From: Sipunculus nudus
Taxonomy: Eukaryota > Annelida > Sipuncula > Golfingiida > Sipunculidae
Direction: 5' to 3'
Length of the DNA stretch: 64,000 bases
Assembly: GCA_026874595.1 (NCBI GenBank)
Contig: CM049311.1
Location: 33,129,176 to 33,193,175 of the forward strand
The notes under the pieces were generated by a model. The model did not search any database. It saw only the letters and a list, made by a program, of their open reading frames with translations, and was not told the DNA's origin. Shown piece by piece: positions 48,129 through 60,665 of the stretch (positions within the stretch are counted from its first letter, which is position 1; each line of letters begins with the position of its first letter). Both the position numbers and the translations under genes were made by a program.

Positions 48129-50729
48129 TATCCTTGAGGAAAATACTCCATATATAGAATACATCAACAGATATAAGTTATGTCGGTAACCGGATATAGC
48201 AGGAACTGCAGCAACTGTTATCTCCAAGTTCTGTGGTAATATTGATAACTGACTGGTATTTTGTTTGTAAGCTAAAGATTGTCTTAACTTGTGCAAGCCA
48301 AAAAAATATAACTCCTTTCATTCAATGGCTTAGTCATTGGACATGATCAAAAGATGAGTAAAAAGGTATGAGGTGTGCTGAGTTATTATAAGATTTGTCT
48401 TTACTCATTTTAACTTTGCTAATCATAAGTGTATGTATTCATAATGTTATGACCAGTGCCCAGCAGATTGATCCCAGGACTGGCATGTCAGTTTTAGTTG
48501 CAAGTCTCGACATTTATGTTGACTTGTATCAAAATGATCTTTTCTAGTACTTCCTACTCAAGTCAGGAAATAATAAAAGAAGCTTTATGTGAGGGATAGC
48601 GTAACCTTAGCGTTGTTAAACTTATATTCTCTTATTGTTGTATTATATATTTGATTTTAACTATAACTTGTAATGTGGTTTACCATACATTGATCATTTG
48701 ACTTAACGAGTAGATAAACTACAGATGGCACCATTTATGTTTACCTTTCTTCTGCGAGCAAAACCGGTACATTTCAAGTTTTTTTTCCTGAATGGTAAGA
48801 ATTTGATCTATATGTAGCTTAGCGATTGTAATGGACTAGAGCTGAAATGGTATTTCTTAGTTTCACTCTCTAATGTTCCATCATTATCGCAATTATGAAC
48901 AATGCAAAAAGATAATGTAAGACTTTTATCTTTTTGTGAATGACAGACTGCAATTATCAGTGTGATATATATCACGGCACAATTCGTAATCGCTAGACCT
49001 CGGATGTTCAAACGTTGTGTGTACACTATACAGGTTCTCTTAAACTCTCCTTAGTAGATAAGAATTAGATCACTGACCAATATAGATTCAGCAGAGGTAA
49101 CAGATTATAATGTATGTAAGATATAGAATTTGTTTACTCATATAAAGTTTCAATGTTCAGCGTGAATGTTTGCTGTGTGATAAAGACTCCTTAGAGAATT
49201 ATTTGTTACTTTACTTCATAACTAGGCCCTTGTGTATTTTGAACTTTCATATTTCAAAATAAATCTAAGTAATATTCAATGTTAGCTTGAAGGAAAATAA
49301 GCAATATCAGTTTATAAGTTCATAATCATATAAATATGCAATCGCTTTCTGACAGAAAAACATCAAATCTGATGAGTTCTATTTTGCATGGTTGATAGAT
49401 AACACCGAGTGGAATATAAAAATTATTTCGTCATTTTTTATTTTGGATTATCACCGGGGCTTTTATAATGCTATTATATCTATTAGTTTTATAGATGCCC
49501 TTTTTATAAAAGTCTATTATATCTAAAAGTTATTTCAAGCCTGGCTACCTTGCCAAATCAAGTCATTAGAAAGTTAGCACTTGCAAGTAATTAAAATAGA
49601 AATCACCAGAAGAATGGCAAATCAGTTACATTCATGTTTTTTATCATGTGTGTTTCTACTGAAATGTTTAAATAAAAGAATATTATATGGAAATAAAACT
49701 TTCTTTTTTAGAATATAAATCTCCATGTTGTGATCTAACAGTTACAGCTATATCCTACTATGATATTCTCTTAAGGGCAAAACGATGAACCCCATTGTCA
49801 TTAAAATTGTTCGGCCAGTACAACAGCCAGTGATTAACATGATCTCCCTAAAACCTGGGGCATGGCAGAGACACAAGTTGCTTTGACCTTTAGTGAAAAG
49901 TTGCATTTTAAAGATTAAAACAAAAGGATCTTAATGGCACACTATGTTGCAAGTACATAGCCCAAGGCGAACCATGTATGTCTTCCAATCCGGTAAAGTT
50001 AGTTGACAATAGACTGCTAGGGTTTTGTATAAAACATAAACTCTGAACTCCTGAGTCAAAGCATGTTAGAATTAAATTAGATTTGTTCGAATTCAACAAC
50101 TGATTTTATTAATTTGGGCTTATCACTAGCATTTAGTAGACTTTGTATTAACATAAAACCTGAACAGGATGAGTCATTGCACTTACTGGCAATATAGCAA
50201 ACTGGTATAATTTCTAGTTAAAACTCTGTTTGCCCCACGGTTCAAATTAACGTCTGGTTTGCGTTATGGAAAGTGGTATTTATATAGAAATCTCTCTCCT
50301 GTCAGAAATGTGAACAGTATAAAACATAGGCAACTCATAATGAATAACTTACAGCTCTGATTCACATTTAGTCCTGACAAAAAGGCAAACTGCAATATCT
50401 ATCATTTATTTATGGTGCAACCCAAGCAAAATGTTGTTGGTACATTAACTGCTCTTGCCTTGATTTTATATGTTAATTTTGTTTGAAATATTTGCATGGA
50501 AATATTTCAGCAGACAACATAGCCCTTTCTCAGTCTAAGACTCTTTTATATTTTATGTAAGAAAGCGAATTTGGCAAGTAGTGCAGATACGGCGGCCCAG
50601 TTTGTACGATAGCACAATTGACTTAGGCACCAATATAACAAAAACATACAAATAAAAATATACTGCTTAAAATGACTTGTCGCACTTTTCATTTTTTCAA
50701 CCGGAGACATGCAAAAAACATATATTCAG

Positions 50730-50765
50730 ACAACTAGCCGAGTACCCGTGCCTGCATACATGTCA
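50730..50765 (-). mobile_element. Second possible Helitron-like end
   Basis: CTAGCCGAGTACCCGTGCC on the plus strand (CTAG at 50733-50736) reads on the minus strand as GGCACGGGTACTCGGCTAG then T. The CTAG|T end is right, but the upstream hairpin is imperfect. Confidence 0.25.
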
Positions 50766-51498
50766 TGTGTGACATTCGGCTTGCGACATCCGAGTTTTAG
50801 TCTATTTATCAGCCCCGATAGCAACCACGTGAAATAATTGAGAGGATTAACCAATCATGATTCGATAAGTGCGAGGGTATACGACACAAAAGTACTCAAA
50901 AACAACAACCATGAATTGTTTCTGCGGACAGTTCGTGGCAATGGGACATGTATCAGCTAACTTAAAAACGGAATAACACCTTTCTGTGACCACGCCCATA
51001 CATGTTTATTATCATTTAAAAGACTTCAGACTTCATTAATAACTTCATAAAACCAAAGTGGTCATGGTTGGGCTTAACAGAAATACACCGTGTGCATATT
51101 TTTTTATATAAATTAGCTAAAATGATACAATTGCTATGACACAGGGTGAGGAAAAGTAATCATATCTTTAGAATTTGGAAAGCTATATACATGAATGACA
51201 CACCAGAAGAAAGCTATAAATGTCTACTATCAACTGACATCAAATTTGTTTTATAAAATAGGAAGATGTTATAACTAAATAATACATGTATAACAGTGTG
51301 TCTCGCAAAGTTGCAATTTCGGTGCAAGCAGATTTCAAAACATACTGATATTTTACAGAAAGCTACCACTTTAATACTGCTATCAGGCATTTTTATTATC
51401 TACACACATACACCTTTAAAAAAATCGATAGCAATTCTCACCTGTTTGGTACCGGTGAACCCTCCGGCTGATGTACTATAACCAGTACAAAAAGCGTA

Positions 51499-51782
51499 AA
51501 CGTGTAAAATGATATGGACGAGCCGTCTTTCCCTGTTTGGGGGGTAAAGGCAATATAATGTATATAGTACAGATGTTAATGTGGCTATGCATACTGGTAC
51601 TGTGTATCAGCTAGTATATCATTAGGGATGGCATGTGCGTTATATGAGAGAGGTTCACAAGCCTTCAGAGCCATGTCTGGTTATCCCTGCGTTCTTATGT
51701 TGTTGTTCTTATCGTAGGTAGTATCGTTCTGACAATACCCGCTCCTTGACTGGTCAGTCAGTCAGTGGGCGGCGTCTCAATA
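51499..51782 (+). repeat. Dispersed repeat preceding the 44 bp minisatellite, copy 1
   Basis: AACGTGTAAAATGATATGGA, TTCCCTGTTTGG, AGTACAGATGTTAATGTGGC, ATCAGCTAGTATATCAT, CTGCGTTCTTAT and GACTGGTCAGTCAGTCA in order. Recurs at 58983-59395. Confidence 0.7.
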
Positions 51783-52240
51783 TAGTCTACTCTGGTATGG
51801 TGGTCTTTTGTCTGAAGTGACTAAGTAGACCCACTCTGGTATGACAAACTCTGGTCTGAAGTGACTGAGTAGACCCACCCTGGTATGACAGTCTTTTGTC
51901 TGAAGTGACTAACTAGTCCCACTCTGGTATGACAAACTCTGGTCTGAAGTGACTGAGTAGACCCAATCTGGTATGGCGGTCTCTGGTCTGAAGTGACTAA
52001 CCAGTCTCACTCTGGTATGACAGTCTTTCATCTGAAGTGACAAACTAGTCCCACTCTGGTAAAGGCGGTCTCTGGTCTGAAGTGACTAACCAGTCCCACT
52101 CTGGTATGGCGGTCCCTGGTCTGAAGTGATTGAGTAGACCAACTCTGGTATGACAGTCTTATGTCTGAAGTGACTAACCAGCCCCACTCTGGTATAACGG
52201 TCTTTGGTCCGAAGTGACTGAGTAGACCAACTCTCGACCA
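51783..52240. repeat. 44 bp minisatellite (~10 units)
   Basis: Unit CTCTGGTATGAC-GTCT-TGGTCTGAAGTGACT-AGTCCCA. Units vary between AGTAGACCCA and CAGTCCCA endings. A truncated array of about two units follows the homologous repeat at 59395-59490. The minus-strand frame 52028-52246 is an artefact. Confidence 0.8.
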
Positions 52241-53811
52241 ACCCAATAATCAATGGTATATTTTCTTCTTCAGAGCCTAGTATATATTATTCAAAGGTTG
52301 ACGAGAACAGAATGCCGCAGAACGAGATCAAGGTTTATTGGTTTGTTTTGTTACTGATCTTTATCAATAAATATAAAGACTTAAGGTGCCCCATTCTCAC
52401 CACCACGTAAAAATCTGCGATCACACAGGGGTCACCTGCAAAAACGGGCCACACAATGTGCCGGCAGCGGAGCTCACATTTTTGCGGATTTTTTTGTTAA
52501 CGAGCACACTGTCAGTACCGCCATTTGTGTTAAAGAGTGGGAAGGATCACTCATAAGCATGGGAGGGTGATAAAATTTTTTCATAAGCACCCCCCCCCCC
52601 ACACACACACACATGCACACATCTCACAAATAGAACCAAAAATCTAATTGTTAATATATCTAATTCTCAATATATAAATATTATTCTTATCATAGCGGTT
52701 GGAGGTGGGGAGATGGAGCTGCTGATAACATTGACCATCTCCCGTTGCTAAAAGGGGGGGGGCGGATATATACCCCAACCCCCTGTATTGACGTCCCAGC
52801 ACAAAGCTTATTTACAACTACTCTCGCCTCAATCGCATGAAAGTATTTATAAATCTACTATAACATAATTGTTGGTGGTCGGATTTGAGTTTTCTCACGG
52901 AATTCCTCTGAGGCCACGCCTCGGATATGCACGTTTTTGGTCTTGAAGTGTCGGGTATGATGAAAAGTGTGTCCTAAGGGGGGCATTTTCCAAAATTCCA
53001 AAGGTCTATCGCAGCGCCATCTGTCGGCAGCTACGATAGTGTATCTAAGCAGTTTGCTACTCTGAACCTAGGCCTGACACCCTTCGTTCAGTGTTTCTGA
53101 GACTCATCGAATCAGACATTACGAAATGTTCAGATTTCCTTACAACATCAACAAACACAGTCTGATTTTATTAATTAAATATAGGGTAATTTTATTTAGG
53201 CGTGTTAGAAGTAAGGCCTGTGTTACTGTCCACTTGCACTCGCGTGTTATTCTGTTATTTATTAATTTAGATAGTTCAACCAGTCCTCATTAAATATAAA
53301 AACACCATCCGTGGTATTTACGATGAAACTATGCTGTATTCAAGTGCAAGATAATGAACGGATCGGATGAGCCAGTTCAACTAAAAAATGTGTTTATCAT
53401 ATGTACAAAACATATGTTTTCTCCCGGCAAATGAGCAAATCCCACACCATATGTCTTTCAGGTTATTTCAAATAAAAGAAAAAAAACGCGTGCACTGTAT
53501 TTTCGACTCCTTTGTACACATTTTTGTTTGCTTGGCCTAAAGGAAAAAAGAGCGTCTTATTTACTAGGTTAAAACAGACTGAATTAATCATTCCGTGACT
53601 CATTGCGTTTGCTGCAGCGGCCAAACCGTGTCGAGCCATATGAATTGCCTGACAGATTGGTGGAATATCCAGAAACCCCACTATCCTGTGCCAAATCAGA
53701 CACTGTCCCTGTTATTATACCTTGCATGAAATGTTATGCTTTGTTTGTCTGTGTGAATTTAACGCAAAAAAAAGTTCTGAACAGATTTTGCTGATATTTT
53801 ATGAAACGTTA
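52231..53811 (+). repeat. Long dispersed duplication, copy 2
   Basis: Partner of 42821-44106, with extra sequence at about 52803-53036 (between CCCAGCACA and TAGTGTATCTAAGCAG). It follows the 44 bp minisatellite directly, and the junction differs from copy 1. Confidence 0.75.
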
Positions 53812-53871
53812 TTTTTTGTTGTTGTTGAGGTAACCGCCTCAATCTTTTATATGTAAACTTAACAACATACA

Positions 53872-54222
53872 TGTACATCTGCAGATTTCCATCTCAGTTT
53901 CGGACTACGTAACAGGGTAGTATAGGCTTCTTCTCATTTTAATATCCTGGCGTTATTCAATCCTCCGTATCTACTGCACCTGCGGGCCCTGGGTGCGAAA
54001 TCATCTCTTTTGCAGGTTCATATCACCGATGAACCCTGACACACTCGTTAATGAATGAAACACGGCCATTCGGCACGGCCTTCCCATTAAGCCTGCATAG
54101 CGCTCGACCTGGGTGAGGGCCGATCGTGAAAAAAATCTCATCGCTTCGGCTGAGATTCGAACCAACGATCTCCTAGCTTTGACTCCTGCACTGTACCCCT
54201 GAGCAACAGAGGCCAGTAGACC
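53872..54222 (-). mobile_element. tRNA-derived SINE, copy 3 (best preserved)
   Basis: On the minus strand: GGCCTCTGTTGCTCAGGGGT (A-box-like, 54192-54205), a tRNA-like anticodon region, a B box GGTTCGAATCTCAGC at 54149-54163, then a ~250 bp unrelated body ending near 53875. The reading frame across it (54001-54243) is SINE sequence, not a gene. Confidence 0.65.
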
Positions 54223-55989
54223 GTACGTTTGCTTAGCAATCATATGGAGCAGGTGTTTATGAGCCCACTAGAACTGACAAAATACCATCCATATATGGGA
54301 TTATACGTGAATATGATCCTCATTCGATGTTCTCAGATATAATACGGTTATTAACTATTTGCCCCACAGCCTAACTGGGGAAACACGTGCATTTGTTTCA
54401 TATGTATATTCAGGATAATTTTGAAGAATTTATTGATCATATTCAACTACACCATAATATTAAGAAATTATATATGTAGTTGTAATTAAAAAGAAAAGCC
54501 AATGTTTTTTAAGTATTTGAAATGTATGCAAATCGGGAAAGTTACCTGGTGTTCTGTTGAGGTATATGAGATTACAAATGTATCAATAACCTATAATAAT
54601 GTTCCTATCAATTAGAATGTTAATATATAATCAGCATGTGAAAACCCTGGGGAGTATTTACATAAGATAAGAGAGCATAGTTTACATAAGGTCTGTAAAA
54701 ACCTGCATTTCAATCTATTAACTTTCATATCTTGCTAATCAGGGTAAAAAAAATGTGTTTGTCCTGTTACATCCTGCTTGTAATTGGGATATGGTCATCA
54801 ACCTTTTTTGGATTTTAATCAATATTGGTGTCTCGTTTAACTGTTCATGCAGTTATACCTGCATTTTACCGGCACCGTATGGCATTTAATGTGGCTATAC
54901 TCCTGCAATAAATAGCGGCATATGTTTGAACCGAGCCATAAATGCAAGCATGGCCATCTCGCGCAGGGTCTATTTGCCCGTCGCGCGAGACCTTCTTAAT
55001 TGTGACCAGGGTAAACATTTGAGTGATTTTATGACCTGTTGCTAAGAGACATAAATAAATCAATGTTCCTGTGTTTTATCTCAGCCAGGTTTTATATTTT
55101 CATCGTGGTTGCTTTACTTTTTTTCAAACAAGTGTCGAAGCCCAAATAGGATCGGGTCCAGTTTACAACTAAGCCGTTCCAGATTAAAAAATGACTAGTC
55201 CCGATTACAATAACAATCTGATAAAGCCAAGTTTTAAACTGAACTGGTCCAGATTAAAAACCTGTCGTAGAGATCTGGTCTAGCCAGGTTTAAAACTGGG
55301 CAAAGATATGATCACTGGATAATATCACAAATATCATCATAATTGTGGTATCGTTGATTAATCCATTCTTTAAGTCCAGTAAATGACAACTACTATAATC
55401 TATACCTGCAACGGATCTGAAATCAAAATCTTTACAATACCATGCAGAAGATCAGTTTTTAACACTTAAAAAATAAAATTTGGGATACAGGTATGTACAG
55501 ACTTAAGATAACGTATAGATTTTTACAATAACATTGAAAAGCAAAAATCTTCATCATAGTTTAGCTAGCTCAGCAATCCGTTTTTAGCTAGACATCCAAG
55601 TATTGTAAAAGGTAAAGGCTTTGGTAATAGTCTGGTTTTTCATAGCTTGGTCTCATCCAATTTTAAACAGATTCAAAGAAAAACGTATTAATTTTCATTT
55701 TTTTAACTGAAAAAATAAGCCAATCTACCATTATAAACTGCCATCCTATGAATGTATTATCTAATTTCAGTGCAATATTTTACAATAAGAATTAAATTGA
55801 TCAGGTGTGAAAGTGCAAAAATCTTTAAAATTGTGTGATTATATGTTGTTTATTATGATGTCTATGATAAACAGTTTACCTTTGATAATATTAGCTTAGT
55901 TTATGTTATTAACCTAAGCTTTTGCATTTCTTGAATTAGTTTATCTTTGATAATATAAGCTCAGTTTATGTTATTTATTAAGGAAAAAA
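54223..55989. other. No supportable gene
   Basis: AT-rich. About 55083-55310 repeats AGCCAGGTTT and CTGGTCCAGATTAAAA-like words and may be another short word-rich element, but I could not fix its ends. Confidence 0.4.
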
Positions 55990-56268
55990 ATAAAAGGTAT
56001 GGTTCTCAGGCACCGCCCGCTTCAATTTATCCCCCCGCATAAAACAGTTATTTTATTTCCTTTTTCAAGAAGATAAAATTATATAATTTTAATAAAAATT
56101 ATTAATTGTCATGTTGTGCTTTTACCTGTTTAGAAAAAAAGTATGTTATTATCATGCTTTTCCCTGATCAAATGAAATTTTTATCGAAACAAACAAAAAA
56201 AGAAATATAAAAACCGGCCACCTGCACCGATTTCTGAAAAAAAATGCCCGAGAATCATACCTTTTTTG
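55990..56268 (-). mobile_element. MITE family M1, copy 3
   Basis: Plus-strand left end AAAAGGTATGGTTCTCAGGC and right end GCCCGAGAATCATACCTTTT are inverted repeats. Core on the minus strand: TTTCGATAAAAATTTCATTT. Best-preserved ends in the window. Confidence 0.7.
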
Positions 56269-57036
56269 GCCCAAGAATTTTACATTTCTTGAATTATAAG
56301 TTTTTTCTTTTTTTCACAACATGTTAAAGGTGTGTGTAAAAATGTTTCAGATACCAGGATTAGGTGGGAATATAACAACCCTTCCACAGCTTTAATATGA
56401 TGAGGTGTAAAAAACAGTGTTTGCATTATTTGTGCTTTTTCAGACCAGTTGGCTGTTCTGGTAACTAATTTATTTTATCTATTTATTTTAGTTACACAAA
56501 GAAGCCTTTGGCCGCATTAACATGGGCTTATCCTCTGACATCCTAAACTACTTGAAATCATGACCTTAAGAACCACCAATATAGAGTACCACCATAAAAC
56601 TGTCCCATGTTATTTGCTAGCCGCTAGAAAACTGGTCATAAACTCAGTCGTAAATATAGTGTATATGGCCCCAGACAAGGACGGACATAAACCTTTAGAA
56701 AGGGGAAGGGGGCAGTGGGACAAGGCATGAGAGGAGGACTTTCCCTCCCATAGTGTAAAAACTTTACGAAAATTTTGGACGAAATTGGCTTACTCTTGCA
56801 TGGGCCTTTTATGCTGGGAATATGTGACGGGTACAAAGCCATAAGAGCATGGATAGTTCCAAGCCCTATCCACGGGAAAAGTTTATTTAACAACAAACTG
56901 TAATATAGGATATGATATCCTTCATTTTGTCAAAATGAGAAGGATTATTCATTAATATATTTAGAAACTTTTAAATCATTATGGATTGCTGAATTATTTC
57001 AAAATCGCAGACGTTAATGGGTGGGGGTGATCAAAG

Positions 57037-57039
<3 letters not shown>

Positions 57040-57074
<35 letters not shown>

Positions 57075-57118
57075 TATATTTATATATATATATATACATT
57101 TTATATATAAACATATAT
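57040..57118. repeat. (AT)n-rich tract
   Basis: AT repeat with AAATATAT and ACATTTTATATA interruptions. Confidence 0.85.
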
Positions 57119-57238
57119 ATTATTGTCTTTGTGACTCATTTCTAATGTATTACAGTTAAGTATTTGACTGAAAAAAAAACAAGATATTATTTATTCTAAA
57201 CCAGGTTTAGATATATATAATATTTTAAAGTATAAAAA

Positions 57239-57275
57239 CTAGCTGAAAAACCCGGTATACCGGGCTTTTTATCGG
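57239..57275 (-). mobile_element. Candidate Helitron 3' terminus
   Basis: On the minus strand a perfect palindrome CCCGGTATACCGGG (57251-57264) is followed by eight bases and CTAG, then T. This is the hairpin + CTRR + T layout of Helitron 3' ends. No rep/helicase gene or 5' TC end was identified, so the element size is unknown. Confidence 0.45.
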
Positions 57276-57655
57276 GGTTTGGGAGATACATTTACTGAGA
57301 TATTGAATGTTGGATCATTTTTTATTATAAAAGTTAAAAGAAAATATAGATTTTTAGTGGGATACTCTCGGTATACGATATGTACAAATATTTTTTTACT
57401 GTTATTTTGTGGCGCTGTGCTCGTGGCAAAATTCATACCCGGGTATGTTTACCTCGAAGACCTGGTCAGTGATGGTTTACATTGCGAACCGGCATGAGAC
57501 TCCGAGGCATACAGTGTTTTGTTGATATTTGACTAGTTTCTATCGTTGGACGTATAAAGAATAGGTTGATGTGAGGAACACATGAAAGATTAATTTAATG
57601 TACGTTGCAAGGAAACTGTTCCTGAAGAAGAAAACAGAAATAGGCATAGATCGAA

Positions 57656-57850
57656 AGTAGCAGAAGCGGACCCAGCGGGACCCCATGCAGTTGGTCCGTA
57701 TCCCATTTTCAACCACCGCAACCTTTTTTTCATCGTAACAGACAAATTTTGAGGCCTGAAACCCTCGGCACCACCTAACCCCACCCCAACCCAGCCCTGT
57801 TCCTGAAAATGGGACCTTGAATTAGGTTTTGTCATTAATCCTCCTAGGTT
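57656..57850 (-). mobile_element. CAGGGGCGGATCCAG-type MITE, copy 3
   Basis: Minus-strand order: GACAAAACCTAATTCAAGG, AGGTTGCGGTGGTTGAAAA, TACGGACCAACTG and GGGTCCGCTTCTGCT. The frame 57590-57865 is explained by it. Confidence 0.55.
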
Positions 57851-58269
57851 GACTCTCCATTTCATAAAGCGGGAAAAATGTGTTTTCCTTTTTTACTGAC
57901 CACGCACGTGGGTCAAATCCCTCATTGAAAGCAAGCGTTATTCATATGAACAATAGTCCTTAGTGTTAGAGGTTAAGTGACCACGATGCACGCATTACGA
58001 TCGATGATTGCCGAAGGCAGTTTGGCTGTGATCGGTAAAAAATCGGAAAAAAATCACTCAAAATTATATGTACATTAAAAATTATTTATTTTCATATCAC
58101 CTATGTCACTGCGTGGATAATAACCTTTCAAATTAAGTATGGCACAATATTGTACACAACGCTGTTTTAGAGAACATTGCGAACAAACGCGAACCGAATT
58201 CCTTTTATAAGTGTTAGATAGTATAAAATTCTAATCACATATTTCATCCCCCCCCCCCCCCAAAAAAAA

Positions 58270-58395
58270 AACAAAAACAAAACAAATATTAATCTCTTAA
58301 TAGCAGTGGGGATGATCACATTGACCATCCCTCCTTGCTAAAAAATTTACGGGATGTATACCCTTTCCCCACCCCACCCCCTGCATTGACGCCCC
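58270..58395 (+). repeat. Right-end fragment of the GTGGCGTC-type element
   Basis: GATCACATTGACCATCCCTC-CTTGCTAAAAAAT and CCCCCTGCATTGACGCCCC match the right part of 60666-61108. Confidence 0.5.
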
Positions 58396-58982
58396 ATACG
58401 CGCGAACATGAACATAAAATAGAATATTTTCCAAAGAGGGAACCTTCCAGTTAAATAATTTCTTAAAGAACAGACCAGAACTTTTTTTCAGGGATAGGGG
58501 CTCTAATCCAAAAACATTTTAATAAACAATTCACCAAAAGTATAATTATTAGAAGGTTGTATTCTGATCACAGTTAATAATTAATGTCAATTTACGACAA
58601 AACTAAGAAGATTTAACTTATATGACCATGCTTGCGTTTCAGTCATATAGCGAACATAATTATGTATGCGACTTTCGCAGAAAAGTTCATTATGACAACC
58701 GAGTCAGCCATTTAGTATGAATAAGTCTAAAACTGTGTCCACATACCTTACTTGTAAGCAAAATGCCAGAAGATTTTCCGCTATGTTATGCCTGGTAGCG
58801 TAGAGCATACTAGTATCCATATGTACAGACCACGCATACCTAATCAAGTTATCTTACCTGTCAGACACAAAGCCCCGCCCCATTCCAACGAGATTACTTC
58901 CCAGTAGTTATGCCGTGCTGATCACGTGACTAGCAGATAAAAAAGACCATGTGACTCAATTACAACCAGCAGTGGTCGCGTA

Positions 58983-59108
58983 AACGTGTTTAAATGATAT
59001 CGACGAGCCGCCCTTCCCTGTTTGGAGGTAAAGACAATATAATATGCCCTTCCCTGTTTGGAGGTAAAGACAATATAATATGCCCTTCCCTGTTTGGAGG
59101 TAAAGACA

Positions 59109-59182
<74 letters not shown>

Positions 59183-59490
59183 TACAGATGTTAATGTGGC
59201 TATGCATACTGGTATTGTGTATCAGCTAGTATATCATGGGGGTGACACGTGCGTTATATGAGAGAGGATCACTAGCCTTCAGAGCGAAGTCTGGTTTTCC
59301 CTGCGTTCTTATTTTAGTGTTCTTATCGTAGTTGGTATCGTTCTGACAATACCCGCTCAGTGACTGGTCAGTCAGTCATTGGACGGTGTCTGAGGTGACT
59401 AAACAGTCCCACTCTGGTATGGCGGTCTCTGGTCTGAAGTGACTTAGTAGTCCCACTCTAGTATGGCGGTCTCTGGTCTAAAGTAACTTA
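58983..59490 (+). repeat. Dispersed repeat with short satellite, copy 2
   Basis: Partner of 51499-52240. It carries three tandem 36 bp units (CCCTTCCCTGTTTGGAGG-TAAAGACAATATAATATG) at about 59008-59117 followed by (AT)n to 59180, then the common region, then about two 44 bp units. Confidence 0.75.
59114..59180. repeat. (AT)n microsatellite inside a dispersed repeat
   Basis: Grows from the ATAATATA end of the third 36 bp unit. The copy at 51.5 kb has only ATAATGTATATAGTACAG, so this expansion happened after the copies separated. Confidence 0.9.
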
Positions 59491-60665
59491 GAAGTTACAT
59501 ATTAAAAAACTCTTTTGTTACATATGGTAAATCCATATAATATAATCCATATGGAATATTTATATCTCCCCCAGGTGTTCCTATATTGTGTTTACTCTCG
59601 GTTGGTAAGTTTCTCCTCTCTCTTTGCAACTTAACTAAAAAAATACATCACTTTGATTTTTATGCAGTTTTGAGGGAAAGTCAGATAACACCCAAGAAAC
59701 AGCCCATTAGATATTGGAGGTAATCTGAAATGCTAATATGTTTTCAATTCATAGAATTCTTCACAATTGTAAAGGGAAAGGGCATTCTCTTTACAACAAT
59801 GGCCAATACGGGCCGCCTTTGATTTAGAGCTGACCTGTGATGATGATGCTGTACCTTGACATATATTATGTGGTCGTGGTCTCTTGGCTACCTTCGCATT
59901 AGTACTATTAAGCGTCGGTGAAATTGCTTTGGATATAAATGCGTACAGTGCTATCAAAGTGTGATTCTGAAAGTGTCCCGATAACAACGAGACACCCGCT
60001 ATCGTTGGTTTGTTTCTTGTGTCAACACCCGTGGAATCAGACCAGGGAGAGCGGGTGTTTTTAAATTTGGAGCTGGATACACTATGCAATACCACGCTCT
60101 CATTGGTCTTATTAACTTTTTTGCTCCGTGTCCACCCCGGAAGTGAAACCCAGGGAACATTTAACGCTGCAGAAGGAGCGTATTTCTTTCAGTGGTGTCG
60201 TGTTGTTACTGTAGTAAAATGTGGGCCTCCGCCTGCATGTATCACTCGAATAAATTTTGTGCTGACATACAAACGTTTTCAATTGTTGCATGGTACCTTA
60301 ACAATATTTAATAAACATGTAACACACGGACACCATATCAGATTGATGTTATTGTAAGCGGTTGTAGTGATGCTATAATTGATAAGTAAACACACGAGGA
60401 TCTGTTCTTCCTTTGTCATATCTCTAGAAGATCACAATAATGAAGTCACTGGCTGTTTATTTTATCTGACGTCACGGCCATGCCTGATCATGTCATGATA
60501 TAAGATTAAATCAAATTATATACCTGCTAAATATACGCAACTATATTTTGCGCGAAGCTTTAAATTTTAAATTTTTAAATTCTACCTCCCGATGAGACGA
60601 TAATCAGGTTATGTATATTGGTATTTGTCGGTTTGTCTCACAGAATATTTTATTCATGTGTGCTT
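59491..60665. other. Unresolved stretch with overlapping open frames on both strands
   Basis: A 120-codon minus-strand frame (59733-60095) and a 115-codon plus-strand frame (60010-60357) lie in somewhat GC-richer sequence. Neither shows a motif I recognise nor clear splice sites. An unannotated exon is possible but not supported. Confidence 0.3.

Larger units (their letters stand above)
45736..51498. other. No supportable gene
   Basis: AT-rich sequence with short frames only, one MITE (47.9 kb), a CCCTGAC repeat (47.2 kb) and a possible Helitron-like end (50.73 kb). Confidence 0.5.

Noticed and set aside
47871-48296. 141-codon minus-strand gene
   Set aside because: It coincides with a CAGGGGCGGATCC-type MITE that recurs at 42.6 and 57.7 kb.
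51783-52240. Repeat protein encoded by the 44 bp array
   Set aside because: A 44 bp period shifts the frame every unit, so the reading frame is accidental.
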